From JAEUWI01 sp942492815 (GTDB taxonomy: Bacteria > Hydrogenedentota > Hydrogenedentia > Hydrogenedentales > JAEUWI01), in the NCBI GenBank assembly GCA_942492815.1, contig OW818658.1, positions 248,001-312,000 of the forward strand: a stretch of 64,000 bases of DNA, read 5' to 3'. The position numbers and the translations under genes are program-made. Shown here piece after piece: positions 43,326-52,699 of this stretch. Numbering within the stretch: position 1 is the stretch's first letter; every line of letters begins with the position of its first letter. A model generated the notes under the pieces. That model saw nothing but the letters and a program-made list of their open reading frames with translations. It was not told where the DNA came from and did no database searches.

Positions 43326-43510
43326 GGGTGCCACCTCAATCCCGCCCCAGCGGACTTGGGTGCCAAGAGGGAAGTAGACTTGATACTCCACCAACGCCCT
43401 CAGTCCGGATCGGCAATCTGACATGGGTTTCGAGTCGAAGTCTCGTTGCAGCATCAGGACTGCCCCGATCAACGCACCCAAACGGGCGCTGCCCGATTGA
43501 GGTGGCACCC
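43326..43510. repeat. MITE-like element, copy B
   Basis: This 185-bp unit has the same 16-bp terminal inverted repeats as copy A and a long identical core (from cctcagtccggatcggc to gccccgatcaa), in the same orientation. It fills most of the 346-bp gap before rhaB. Confidence 0.85.
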
Positions 43511-43628
43511 TTGGTCGTCAGTGGCCTCCATGGTCGACTATGGTGCTGGCGGAGTCGCTGTGCCTCTGTGTCCTCGTCATGCTAAGATACCCGCCCCAAG
43601 AGAGCAATCATTACCACAGGATTTTCCC

Positions 43629-45101
43629 ATGAAAGATATCTATCGTTTTCTGGCATTTGATCTGGGCGCGGAGAGTGGCCGGGCCGTTTTGGCTACCTTG
43701 AGCGGCGGCAAGATCGCCCTGGAGGAGATCCACCGTTTCCGCACGGAGGGCCTCATCATGTTGGGCCGCCGCCAGTGGGATCTGGCGCGGATCTATGAGG
43801 AAATGATCGCGGGCCTGGCCAAGTGCGCGCGGGAACATACCGCCGAGCTTGACGCCATCGCCATTGACACGTGGGGCGTGGATTTTGGTCTGCTGGACAG
43901 CGAGGGCCACGTGCTGGCGAATCCCGTACACTATCGCGACAAGCGCACCGAGGGCATGTTCGACGCGGCCTATGCGAAGGTGCCGAAGGAGGAGATCTAC
44001 AAGTCCACGGGCATCCAGTTTCTGCCCTTCAACACGAGCTTTCAGTTGCTGGCCCTCGTGGAGGCGAAGTCGCCCCAGTTGGCCGCCGCGAAGGACCTGC
44101 TGCTCATGGGCGACCTGCTGGCCTACCTGCTCTGCGGCAAGAAGGCCTGCGAATACACCAACGCCTCCACCACGCAGCTCATGAATCCACACACGCGTAC
44201 GTGGAACGACGACCTCATCAAGCGCCTCGGCATCCCCCGCGAGATCCTCCTCGATCCCGTTATGCCCGGAACGAACCTCGGGTCCATCCTGCCCGCCGTG
44301 GCCGAGCTTACCGGCATTCACCCGAACACGCCCGTGATAGCCCCCGGCACCCACGATACCGCATCCGCCGTCGTGGCCGTGCCTGTGGCGGAAGGCGCGG
44401 GTAACTGGGCCTACCTCTCCAGCGGCACCTGGTCGCTCCTCGGCGCGGAGCTGGACGAGCCCTGCATCACCGACGAGAGCATGGCGCAGGACTTCACGAA
44501 CGAAGGCGGCGTGGGCGGGAAGATCCGTTTCCTGAAGAATATTTTTGGCCTGTGGCTCGTGCAGGAATGTCGTCGCTCGTGGGAGCGTCAAGAAGGCAGC
44601 AAGCTCGACTATGCCGCCATCACGGAAGACGCCGCGAAGGCCGAGCCCTTCCGCTCCATCATCAACCTCGACGACCCGCGCCTCTTCGCGCCGGACGACA
44701 TGCCCAGCCTCATTCAGCAGATCTGCCGCGAGATCGGCCAGCCCGTGCCCGAGACGCGCGGTCAGATCGTGCGCTGCGCGCTGGAGAGTCTGGCGCTGAA
44801 ATACCGCCAGACGCTGAACGCCCTCGACAACACCCTGGGCCGCAAGACCGAAGTGCTCCACATCATCGGTGGGGGCACGCAGAACAAACTGCTCAACCAG
44901 ATGACGGCGGACGCCTGCGGTATTCCGGTGGTGACGGGCCCCGTGGAAGCGACGGTGCTGGGGAACGTGGGGGTGCAGGCCATGGCCGTGGGCGCGCTGG
45001 ATTCACTGGAAGCCGTGCGAAAGGTCATCGGCGACAGCTTCGCACTGGAGCACTACACGCCGCAGAATGCCGCGGAGTGGACCGCCATCGCCAACGCCTG
45101 A
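43629..45101 (+). CDS. rhaB: Rhamnulokinase
   Basis: This 490-residue FGGY-family kinase phosphorylates L-rhamnulose. It has the ASKHA phosphate-1 loop FDLGAESGRAVLATL, the family's IDTWGVDFGLLD catalytic Asp segment, HDTASAVVAVP, YLSSGTWSLLG and IIGGGTQNKLLNQMTAD. RhaB-specific residues such as FRTEGL and RRQWDL near the N-terminus support the substrate. ATG 43629 follows AGGA. No rhamnose isomerase, aldolase or regulator lies nearby, so the catabolic genes are scattered or lost. Confidence 0.92.
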   Translation: MKDIYRFLAFDLGAESGRAVLATLSGGKIALEEIHRFRTEGLIMLGRRQWDLARIYEEMIAGLAKCAREHTAELDAIAIDTWGVDFGLLDSEGHVLANPVHYRDKRTEGMFDAAYAKVPKEEIYKSTGIQFLPFNTSFQLLALVEAKSPQLAAAKDLLLMGDLLAYLLCGKKACEYTNASTTQLMNPHTRTWNDDLIKRLGIPREILLDPVMPGTNLGSILPAVAELTGIHPNTPVIAPGTHDTASAVVAVPVAEGAGNWAYLSSGTWSLLGAELDEPCITDESMAQDFTNEGGVGGKIRFLKNIFGLWLVQECRRSWERQEGSKLDYAAITEDAAKAEPFRSIINLDDPRLFAPDDMPSLIQQICREIGQPVPETRGQIVRCALESLALKYRQTLNALDNTLGRKTEVLHIIGGGTQNKLLNQMTADACGIPVVTGPVEATVLGNVGVQAMAVGALDSLEAVRKVIGDSFALEHYTPQNAAEWTAIANA

Positions 45102-45116
45102 TTGAATAGGCGAAGT

Positions 45117-45144
45117 CGGGGCCGGGGAAGTATCCCTGGCCCCG
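45117..45144. terminator. Bidirectional hairpin terminator between rhaB and acyltransferase gene
   Basis: A 12-bp stem (CGGGGCCGGGGA with TCCCTGGCCCCG, one G-T pair) and a 4-nt loop lie between two convergent genes. T runs are short, so its strength is uncertain. Confidence 0.6.
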
Positions 45145-45151
45145 TTGTCAT

Positions 45152-46285
45152 TCATCCGGGCTGGGCGGGAGGTGCCGCTGCGGCCTTGTTCATGATTTTG
45201 TTCGAGATGCGCCGCCCCAGATCCATGGAAGGCTTTTCCACGATCCGGTAGAGAATCTCCGCGGCGACCAGCGTCACGGCCACGCATGCGATGAAGTACA
45301 GCGGGCTTTTCCACAGGGGCACGAGGGGGCCGGGCTTGAGCGCAATCTGCACCACGTTCTGCGCCAGCACATGGACCAGATAGAGTCCGTAGGTCCGCAA
45401 TCCGAGATAGCTCATGATCTTCAACTGAAAGAGTTGCGTGCAGGGGGTGCGTCCCGCCACGAGTCCAATCAGAAAGACGGCGACAACGAAGGGGTAGAGC
45501 TGGGAGAAGAGGTCCGCCTCGCCGTGGGTTTGACTCAGGTGCACCACGAGCAGGACCACCAGGGCGGCGATGTGAATTGGCGTTGTGGCCAGCCGGGAGA
45601 GCACGTTGTAGGCCGGCCGGTGTTCCATGAGCACGGCCAGCATGCAGCCAATCAGGATACACGCATAGTGCCCAAGCTTCAGCATTCCGACGACGGGATG
45701 GAGGGGGAAGAGGTAGGCGCAGGCAACGATGCCCCCGGCAATGGCCAGCCGTCCGGCCATGTTTCGGTGGAGCAGCGCAAAGCCGAGCAGCGGCCAGATC
45801 AAATAGAATTTCTCTTCGATACCCAGCGACCAACTGTGGAAGAAGGGGGGGAAGACCCCGTACAGATCCATCACATCTCTTGCGGAGTATTCGTTCATGT
45901 AGAAAAGGTAGTAGGGCAGCGCCATGCTGAAAGCCGGTCGATTGTCGATGCTCGACTTGATGTTCAGTCCATAGATGATGACGCAATAGGCCAGAAGCAC
46001 GAGGAAGTAGGCGGGGAAGATTCGGAAGGTACGGCGCACATAGAAGGCTTTCACGCTGATGACGCCCCGGCGCACTTCCTCGCGAAGTGCGAGCGTGGTA
46101 ATCAGGTAACCGCTGAGTACAAAGAAAGACGCCACGCCGGAATACCCGTTCAGTGCGTGCCAGCCCAGAAACTCCGCGTGCCACGTGATGATCAGAAGGC
46201 AGGAGGCCGCCCGGAAGCCGTCCAGCGCCGGGAAATACTTGGAGGATTGATACTCCTCGAAGGTGAGCGGTTGATTCTTCAACAT
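45152..46285 (-). CDS. Acyltransferase 3 (OafA/YrhL-type) membrane protein
   Basis: This protein of about 377 residues has some ten membrane segments and matches acyltransferase family 3, which O-acylates surface sugars. Characteristic parts are FPALDGFRAASCLLIITWH (N-terminal, with the conserved His), SGYLITTL, YVRRTFRIFPAYF and HSWSLGIEEKFYLIWPLL. The ATG at 46285 has AGGAGG only 2 nt away, so the TTG three bases later may be the real start. It is the last gene on the minus strand after the ETF unit but with a 130-bp gap, so it may be separate. Confidence 0.9.
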   Translation of the reverse strand: MLKNQPLTFEEYQSSKYFPALDGFRAASCLLIITWHAEFLGWHALNGYSGVASFFVLSGYLITTLALREEVRRGVISVKAFYVRRTFRIFPAYFLVLLAYCVIIYGLNIKSSIDNRPAFSMALPYYLFYMNEYSARDVMDLYGVFPPFFHSWSLGIEEKFYLIWPLLGFALLHRNMAGRLAIAGGIVACAYLFPLHPVVGMLKLGHYACILIGCMLAVLMEHRPAYNVLSRLATTPIHIAALVVLLVVHLSQTHGEADLFSQLYPFVVAVFLIGLVAGRTPCTQLFQLKIMSYLGLRTYGLYLVHVLAQNVVQIALKPGPLVPLWKSPLYFIACVAVTLVAAEILYRIVEKPSMDLGRRISNKIMNKAAAAPPAQPG

Positions 46286-46414
46286 ATCCTCCTGCGCATG
46301 GCGCAATGCGTCATGGCGTTATTCACGAACGGTCTGCGAATTATCCAGAAGGCTCTCACCTGGGTTTGCCTTCGTCGCACGCCCGCCTCAACGCAACCCA
46401 GAGTCTAATCCGTT

Positions 46415-48385
46415 TTATTCCAACCCCATCGATTCCGCCAGCAATTCCGCCACATCTTTCACCGCCACCTCGGGGTGCCCTTCGGCCTTCACGCCATCCG
46501 CCATCATCGTCATGCAGAAGGGACACGCCGTGGCCACCGTCGTCGCACCGGTCTTGATGGCCTCGCCCGCCCGCTCGGCATTGATGGCCTTGCCGATGGT
46601 CTCTTCCATCCACATGCGCCCGCCACCCGCGCCGCAGCAGAAGCTGTTTTCGCGGTTGCGCGGCATCTCCAGTGGCGCGGACTGTCCCGCCGCGCTCAGG
46701 AGGGCACGGGGCGCCTCGGACACGCCATTATAGCGCGCCAGATAGCAGGAATCGTGATAGGTGGCCGCCGCCGCGTTGAGCGCCGGGGCCTTGGGCTTCA
46801 GCTTGCCCGCCGTCACCAGATCCTGGAGCAGTTCCGTGTGGTGGAGCACCTCATAGTCGCCACCCACCTGGGGGAATTCACTCTTGATGCTGTTGAAGCA
46901 ATGGGGGCACGCCGTGACGATCTTTTTCACGCAGTAGCCGTTGAGCACTTCCACGTTCTGCATCGCCATTTGCTGGGCGAGCATTTCATTGCCGATGCGC
47001 TTCGCACTGTCGCCCGTGCAGCTTTCTTCTTCGCCGAGTATGCCGAATTTCACGCCGGCTTCCTGCATGAGCTTCGCAAAAGCCACCGTGACTTTCTGGT
47101 AGCGTTGGTCGTAGGATCCCGCGCAGCCCACAAAGAACAGATACTCCACATCGGCGTCTTCCGCCAGCGTTTTTACGCCCAGGCTCTCTGCCCACTTGCC
47201 CCGCTCACTCTGGGGCAGGCCCCAGGGGTTAGACTGGGTCTCCACATTGCGCATGGCACCCTGGGCCGTCTCGGGGAAGTCGCCTTCCATCAGCACGCGG
47301 CCCTGGCGGATGCCCAGCAGCTTGCTCATGGGCTGAATCTCCACGGGGCAGGCTTCCTCGCAGGCAAAGCACGAGGTGCAAGACCACAGCACGTCCTCGG
47401 CGATTATATCGCCGTAGAGCGACTGCTTCGGCTCGGCCGCCGAGTCTTTCAGCAGCGCCGGGCCCTCGCGGAAGAGGTGGGCCTTCAGATCGAGCACCAC
47501 CTTCTTCGGGCTCAGGGGCTTGCCCGTATTGTAGGCCGGGCAGGCCTCCTGGCATCTCCCACACTCCGTGCAGGCCGTGAGGTCGAGTAATTCCTTGGCG
47601 GTGAAGTCCTTGATCGTGGTGATGCCGAATTTTTCGGCGTTCTCATCTTCCAGATTCAAGTTGGGGATACGCCCCTTCACCCGTTCCTCGCGGAAGAAGA
47701 GGTTGGGCAGCGCGGTGATGATATGGAGGTGTTTGGAGTAGGGGATGTAGGCCAGAAAGCCGAGCACCACCAGATTGTGGATCCAATGAAAGGCCGCGTA
47801 GGTGAGAGGATAGGCTTCCATGCCCAGAGGGCCATCACCCAGAAAGGCCGCCCGCAGCATCCCGGTGACAGGCATGAAGCCGGGGCGCGGCTGGATGACC
47901 TGGAGCACGTAGAAGGCCACGATCAGTACCGTGATCAGGCCGAGGATCACCAGCGCGTCTATGGTGTGGGAAGCGGGCCCCTCCAGTCGCTTAGCTTTCA
48001 CCACCAGCCGCCGCCAGGCCGCAGCGCCGATGGCCAGGAGCACCAGCAGGCCGAAAAAATCCTGGCAGGTATTCATGATCCAGTAGATGGGGCCGAGGAA
48101 GGCGAAGCTGAAGTTGTCGAAAAGGCCGCTGAGGAGGCCTTCCAGCGTACCGAAGGTCAGCACGAAGAAGCCCCAGAAAATAAAGGCGTGGCCCAGGCCC
48201 GCCGGGGTGCGCAGCACGAGCTTCTGCCCGAATCCCTTCGACATAAGATCGGCAACACGGCGGGGGAGGGCATCCAGTCCCAACGTGCCCTGGCCCAGAT
48301 TCACCCAGCGGTAGACCTGCCAGAGACGGTGGAAGAATACCGCGTGCGCGGCCACGATCAACACGAGGAGGAGTAGGGCGCTCAT
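46415..48385 (-). CDS. Membrane Fe-S ETF:(mena)quinone oxidoreductase-like protein
   Basis: This 656-residue protein has a NarI-like N-terminal membrane part of about six segments (about 1-225), with histidines in the helices that could bind haem. Two 4Fe-4S sites follow (CTECGRCQEACPA and CTSCFACEEACPV), and then two CCG domains (for example HDSCYLARYNGV and NSFCCGAGGGRMW). This is the architecture of the EMO/DUF224-type ETF:menaquinone oxidoreductase, which takes electrons from ETF into the quinone pool. It lies after etfB and etfA on the same strand, in full agreement. ATG 48385 begins the first membrane helix. Confidence 0.88.
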   Translation of the reverse strand: MSALLLLVLIVAAHAVFFHRLWQVYRWVNLGQGTLGLDALPRRVADLMSKGFGQKLVLRTPAGLGHAFIFWGFFVLTFGTLEGLLSGLFDNFSFAFLGPIYWIMNTCQDFFGLLVLLAIGAAAWRRLVVKAKRLEGPASHTIDALVILGLITVLIVAFYVLQVIQPRPGFMPVTGMLRAAFLGDGPLGMEAYPLTYAAFHWIHNLVVLGFLAYIPYSKHLHIITALPNLFFREERVKGRIPNLNLEDENAEKFGITTIKDFTAKELLDLTACTECGRCQEACPAYNTGKPLSPKKVVLDLKAHLFREGPALLKDSAAEPKQSLYGDIIAEDVLWSCTSCFACEEACPVEIQPMSKLLGIRQGRVLMEGDFPETAQGAMRNVETQSNPWGLPQSERGKWAESLGVKTLAEDADVEYLFFVGCAGSYDQRYQKVTVAFAKLMQEAGVKFGILGEEESCTGDSAKRIGNEMLAQQMAMQNVEVLNGYCVKKIVTACPHCFNSIKSEFPQVGGDYEVLHHTELLQDLVTAGKLKPKAPALNAAAATYHDSCYLARYNGVSEAPRALLSAAGQSAPLEMPRNRENSFCCGAGGGRMWMEETIGKAINAERAGEAIKTGATTVATACPFCMTMMADGVKAEGHPEVAVKDVAELLAESMGLE

Positions 48386-48429
48386 GAAGTTTTGCAGATC
48401 CTTGTGCGAGGTGTGAGGCAACCGAAAAC

Positions 48430-48492
48430 AACAGACAGATCGCACCGATCAGACGAATCAGATCGGTCCGATCCGTCTGATCGGTCAGATAA
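48430..48492. repeat. Nested palindromic short-word repeat between etfA and the Fe-S gene
   Basis: ACCGATCAGACG (48444-48455) pairs perfectly with CGTCTGATCGGT (48474-48485); inside them gatcggtccgatc is itself a palindrome. It is a strong hairpin in the intercistronic gap and could adjust the ratio of the genes on each side. Confidence 0.7.
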
Positions 48493-48497
48493 AAAAC

Positions 48498-49460
48498 TTA
48501 TCCCCGTGCCTTCTGAACGGCTTCGGTCAGCAGCGGGCAGATCTCAAACAAGTCCCCCACAATGCCGTAGTCGCATATCTTGAAAATGTTCGCCTGGGGA
48601 TCCTTGTTGATCGCCACGATGACCTTCGAGGTCCGCATGCCGGCCATATGCTGGATAGCGCCGGAGATGCCGCAGGCCACGTAGACATCGGGGCTCACGA
48701 CCTTGCCGGTCTGGCCCACTTGATGGCTGTGGTGGATCCAGCCCGCGTCCACCACGGCGCGGCTCGCGCCGAAGGCGGCGCCCATGGCTTTGGCGAGGTT
48801 CTCTACGACCGGGAGATGCTCGGGGCCACCCACACCGCGTCCGGCGGAGACCACGATCTTCGCTTCGGTCAGTTCGACCACGCCCGCCGCCGCATCCGCC
48901 GCCGCCTGGATCACCGTGCGAAGGGAGAGGGTGGGCATATCTCGGTGGACCACTTCGGGAGCGTCCGATCCCGACTGCTCCACCGTCACCGTATTGGGTC
49001 GCAAGGAAACCATGGCGGGTGATTCATTGACCGCCACCTCGGAAATTACCTTGCCGCCATACACGGGCTTGGTGGCCTTCAGTCCGCCATCCCAGCGGCA
49101 CCCGGTGGCGTCCTGCACGAGCTCGACCCCGAGGCGCGCGGCCACGGAGGCGCACAATTCCTTGCCCAGTGCGGTGGCGGAGCCGATGATGATTGTGGCA
49201 CCCAGTTCTCGGGCGAGATCGCGCACGATGGGCACATAAGCGTCATTGGAATAGTGGGTCAGTTGAGAGTTTTCGTAGGCATAGATCGTCTTGATCCCGA
49301 AGCCCGCAAGGGCCGCGGCCTGATCGGCAATCGACTGGCCGATATACACAGCATGTAGGGGAAGGCCGGCGGCCTTGGCCACGGCGGAGGCGGCGGAGGC
49401 CGCTTCGAAGGCGCAGGGCTTCAGTTCACCCCGTTGTTCCAGAAGTACCAGTACGCTCAT
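48498..49460 (-). CDS. etfA: Electron transfer flavoprotein subunit alpha
   Basis: This 320-residue ETF alpha subunit has an N-terminal alpha/beta domain (VLVLLEQRGELKPCAFEA) and a C-terminal FAD domain with SAGRGVGGPEHLPVVENLA, HHSHQVGQTGKVVSPDVYVACGIS, GAIQHMAGM and KICDYGIVGDLFEI. It pairs with EtfB and carries electrons from acyl-CoA dehydrogenases to the membrane oxidoreductase encoded downstream. Only 2 bp separate it from etfB. Confidence 0.95.
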   Translation of the reverse strand: MSVLVLLEQRGELKPCAFEAASAASAVAKAAGLPLHAVYIGQSIADQAAALAGFGIKTIYAYENSQLTHYSNDAYVPIVRDLARELGATIIIGSATALGKELCASVAARLGVELVQDATGCRWDGGLKATKPVYGGKVISEVAVNESPAMVSLRPNTVTVEQSGSDAPEVVHRDMPTLSLRTVIQAAADAAAGVVELTEAKIVVSAGRGVGGPEHLPVVENLAKAMGAAFGASRAVVDAGWIHHSHQVGQTGKVVSPDVYVACGISGAIQHMAGMRTSKVIVAINKDPQANIFKICDYGIVGDLFEICPLLTEAVQKARG

Positions 49461-49462
49461 GA

Positions 49463-50239
49463 TTAAAACGCCTTCTCATCTTCTTTGAGGATCCGCACCA
49501 GCTCGGCCACCTGGACCGCCGCGTCGCCATCGATCAACCGGGCCAGCCGCTCCTGGCGGGGCAGGGCCATCGATTCCACCGTCACGCGGTTGGCCAGCGT
49601 TGCGGCGGAGAGCCCGAGGCTCTCCAGCGTCTTCTCATCCACCGGCTTCTTTTTGGCTTTCATGATGTTGGGCAGTTTCGGGTATTCCGGCTTGTTCAGG
49701 CCCTTCTGGGCCGTGAAAATGGCTGGCAGGGGGATGGAGAGAGTCAGGTTGCCACCCTCCACCTCGCGCTCCACCACCGCATTGCCGCCGTCCAGGGCGA
49801 AGCGTGTGATGACCGAGGCATGGGGCCATTCCAGCAGTTCCGCGATTCGCTCCGCGACTTGCGAGGCGTCGTCGTCCGCCGCCTGCTTGCCCGCGAAGAC
49901 CAGATCGGGCCCTTCGGCCTTGATGACCGCGGCCAGGGCTTCCGCCACGCCCCGGGCTCCCAGCGTTTCGATGCCCGGTCCCGTAACAAAGACGGCCCGG
50001 TCCGCGCCCATGGCCAGGGCGGGCAGCAGAATTTCTTTTGCGCCCTCATCGCCCAGCGTCACCACGACGACCTCGCAGTCCGAAGCAGCTCTGATATTCA
50101 CCGCTTCCTGCACCGCGTGCTCGTCATAAGGGCTCATGATGTACTTCAGGCGATCCGTGGATACACCCGTGCCCGTGGCGTTCACTTCAAACGCCGAGGC
50201 GGTATCCGGCACCCGCTTTACCAACACTACGATCTTCAT
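49463..50239 (-). CDS. etfB: Electron transfer flavoprotein subunit beta
   Basis: This 258-residue ETF beta subunit starts at ATG 50239 (KIVVLVKRVPDTASAF), preceded by GGGAGAG. MSPYDEHAVQEAV, VVVVTLGDEGAKEILLPALAMGADRAV and VFAGKQAADDDASQVAERIAELL are the family's AMP-binding and recognition-loop regions. It is followed at once by etfA. The set suits fatty-acid or other acyl-CoA oxidation. Confidence 0.95.
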   Translation of the reverse strand: MKIVVLVKRVPDTASAFEVNATGTGVSTDRLKYIMSPYDEHAVQEAVNIRAASDCEVVVVTLGDEGAKEILLPALAMGADRAVFVTGPGIETLGARGVAEALAAVIKAEGPDLVFAGKQAADDDASQVAERIAELLEWPHASVITRFALDGGNAVVEREVEGGNLTLSIPLPAIFTAQKGLNKPEYPKLPNIMKAKKKPVDEKTLESLGLSAATLANRVTVESMALPRQERLARLIDGDAAVQVAELVRILKEDEKAF

Positions 50240-50336
50240 GGACTCTCCCTGCGGGCGCGCATCCCTGCTGATGAATACCTCGCGCCCTCTGCATTCTCCC
50301 AGACGGATGTGCTGCCTATCCGCCCCAAAATTCATG

Positions 50337-50861
50337 CTAGTTTTCGGCGGGCTTCTCTTCCCGGCGCATGTACATCACCTTCCACTCCCCCTCCTGACAG
50401 ACCTTGCCCCGCTGATTTTTCACCTGGATATCAAAAATGATGATGCCCATGTCTGGCTTGTGCGTGGTCCGTTTGGTCTTAACCGTCTGAATGACACAAA
50501 TCGTATCGCCAATGAAAATCGGGCGCTTGAAATCCCAGGATAGGCCCAGCCACGCCACCAGCATGTGCTGCTGCGCGCCCGGATTCCGCGTGACGAGCCC
50601 CGAACTTACGGAAAGCCCCAGCATGCCGTGGGCGATCCGCTGGCCGAAATGCATGCTCGCAGCAAACTGTTCATCCGTATGAATGCGATTAAAATCCCCG
50701 GAGATCCCCGCGAAATTCACAATATCGGTCTCGGTAATCGTCCTGCCCGGCGTCGTCGCGCTGTCGCCTTCGTTCAAATCTTCAAAATATATGCCGTTTC
50801 CGTATTCCACAACCCACTCCTCTCGCGCCGGGCGATTAAACGGGAAGTTTACCACCGGCAT
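50337..50861 (-). CDS. MaoC-family (R)-specific enoyl-CoA hydratase
   Basis: This 174-residue hot-dog-fold hydratase carries the MaoC hydratase motif with the catalytic Asp and His (GDFNRIHTDEQFA), and then FGQRIAHGMLGLSVSSGL. FEDLNEGDSATTPGRTITETDI is the usual opening. It starts the minus-strand unit of MaoC, EtfB, EtfA and the membrane oxidoreductase, in line with acyl-CoA metabolism feeding the quinone pool. Confidence 0.9.
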   Translation of the reverse strand: MPVVNFPFNRPAREEWVVEYGNGIYFEDLNEGDSATTPGRTITETDIVNFAGISGDFNRIHTDEQFAASMHFGQRIAHGMLGLSVSSGLVTRNPGAQQHMLVAWLGLSWDFKRPIFIGDTICVIQTVKTKRTTHKPDMGIIIFDIQVKNQRGKVCQEGEWKVMYMRREEKPAEN

Positions 50862-51145
50862 TGCGGTGGTTCAAACGGCGGGGCCTGCCAGACCGGCCCC
50901 GGGCGCGCCCCGACCGGACTCTCCAGCGCTCGCTCAAGCTAAGTTTAGGGATCCGGCGGGGCGCGGACGCTGACCGAACGCCTGGAACTCTCCGAGGCCG
51001 TGCCCCGTGAACGGTGCGACGAATCCACGTGCGCTTTTGATACCTGAACGCACCCTTCAACCGGTATACTGCATGTAACCCGCGCCCTGCGCAATTAAGA
51101 CTTATTTTGAAGCTCGTTTGCTTCGCGCCATTTGGAGTTTCAGTT

Positions 51146-51916
51146 TTGAGCCATCCTACAAAAGCCGCCATCGTTACCGGTGCCAGCCGCGGCGTGGGCC
51201 GTGCGACCGCCATCGCTCTGGCACGCCAGGGTTATGCCGTTGCTGTCAACTACAGCAAGTCGAAGGAGGAAGCCGAGAATGTCGTCCAGCAGATCGACAG
51301 CTACGGCGGCCACGCCATCGCCGTTCAGGCCAACGTTTCCGATAACGCCGCCTGCAAGGCCCTCGCCGCCCAGACGCTGGACGCTTTCGGGCGGATCGAC
51401 GTGCTGGTGAATAATGCGGGTGTCACCAGCTTCATCCCCCACAACGCCCTGGATCAGGTGCACGACGAAGACTGGGATCGCATCCTGGGGGTCAATCTCA
51501 TCGGCCCCTTCCAGATGGTCCGCGCCGCCATGCCCGCCCTGACCGCCAGCGGCAACGGCGCCATCGTCAACGTGGCCAGTATCGCCGGCCTTTCCGCCAC
51601 GGGCAGTTCCATCCCCTATTGTGCTTCCAAGGCCGCCCTGCTCAACATGACCGTGGCCCTCGCACGGGTCTGTGCGCCCAAAGTGCGCGTCAACGCCGTG
51701 GCGCCGGGCTTCATCGAAGGCGAATGGCTCAAACAGGGCCTGGGTTCCGCCTATGAGATGGTGAAGAAGCAGTGCCAGGACCGCTCGCCCCTCCACAAGG
51801 TTTGCCAGCCCGAAGACGTGGCCGCAGCCATCCTTTCGCTCGTACTGGGCAGCGCCATGATTACCGGGCAGACCATCGTCGTCGATGGCGGGATGCTCAT
51901 CGGGTCCACGCCGTAA
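51146..51916 (+). CDS. Short-chain dehydrogenase/reductase
   Basis: This 256-residue classical SDR has the TGASRGVGRATA cofactor loop, DVLVNNAGVTS, IVNVASIAGL, the catalytic pair in YCASKAALL, and VNAVAPGFIEG. It resembles FabG-type 3-oxoacyl reductases, but specificity is unknown. TTG 51146 follows GGAG by 9 nt and gives the standard length; the open frame extends 13 codons upstream. It is divergent from the MaoC gene and so may be linked to acyl-CoA metabolism. Confidence 0.88.
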   Translation: MSHPTKAAIVTGASRGVGRATAIALARQGYAVAVNYSKSKEEAENVVQQIDSYGGHAIAVQANVSDNAACKALAAQTLDAFGRIDVLVNNAGVTSFIPHNALDQVHDEDWDRILGVNLIGPFQMVRAAMPALTASGNGAIVNVASIAGLSATGSSIPYCASKAALLNMTVALARVCAPKVRVNAVAPGFIEGEWLKQGLGSAYEMVKKQCQDRSPLHKVCQPEDVAAAILSLVLGSAMITGQTIVVDGGMLIGSTP

Positions 51917-51927
51917 TCCACCTGGAG

Positions 51928-52699
51928 TTACACCCTGCGCGCCACGAGGAGCGTAAACGCCACGTGGCGAACAATCGCCCCATGGAATTCGCGATCAATC
52001 AGATCCGCAATGGCCGAAAGGAATCTTTCTCGTTGGTCGGGGGCCATGGCAATGGTAGGGGAAAAGGTGCGCAACAAGTCCACGTAGCGCGTGGATGAGT
52101 ATTCAATCTGCACGGGAAAAACCTCAAAGCAGATTGGCGCAAACAGCATTGGATTGAGTGCAGCGGGCATGATTTTATCCATCGCGGGGGGCACGTAGTC
52201 CGGGGCATCGGCCTCGTCTGAAAATCGTTTGTAGATCGGCTGTGACGCACGAACAAAGCGATCGCCTTCGCCATCGGATACGGGCTCGGTGTGGATCAGG
52301 CCCAGGTGTCCGCCCGGCCTCAGCAGTTGATGAGGTTTTGAGAATCGGAGCGGCTCCGAAATCCAGTGCAGCGCGGTTGCGGCATAGACGAGGTCGAAGG
52401 TGGCCACCGGAAGGGGTAGTTCTTCGAAGGCGCTCGCAATTACCTCCACGTCTGGATAAGGGGCGAGTCGACACCTCGTCTCCGCCGCCAGATGGGGCCC
52501 CAGTTCGACCGCGCAGATTCGGAGACCCCGCCGTGCGAGGGGTTCGGTTGCCTGGCCCGTGCCGGGTCCAATTTCCAATGCGCGCATTGCCGGCGGATAC
52601 ACCGGACTCGACCATCAGTCGATCAAACAGAACTTCGGGATAGCGCGGTCTCGCCCGCTCATAGCGCAAAGCTTCCAAATCAAAATTGCCACCCGACAT
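51928..52699 (-). pseudogene. SAM-dependent methyltransferase broken by a frameshift
   Basis: From ATG 52699 the product begins like the Methyltransf_11 family (NFDLEALRYERARPRYPEVL). It leaves frame at a GCGCGC run (52580-52585), where the expected AGNARALEIGPGTGQ continues in another frame as RALEIGPGTGQATEPLARRG, and that frame then runs to 51928 with a normal family C-terminus. Adding two bases to the GC run would restore one reading frame of about 257 codons. It is either a recent frameshift or an assembly error. Confidence 0.75.
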
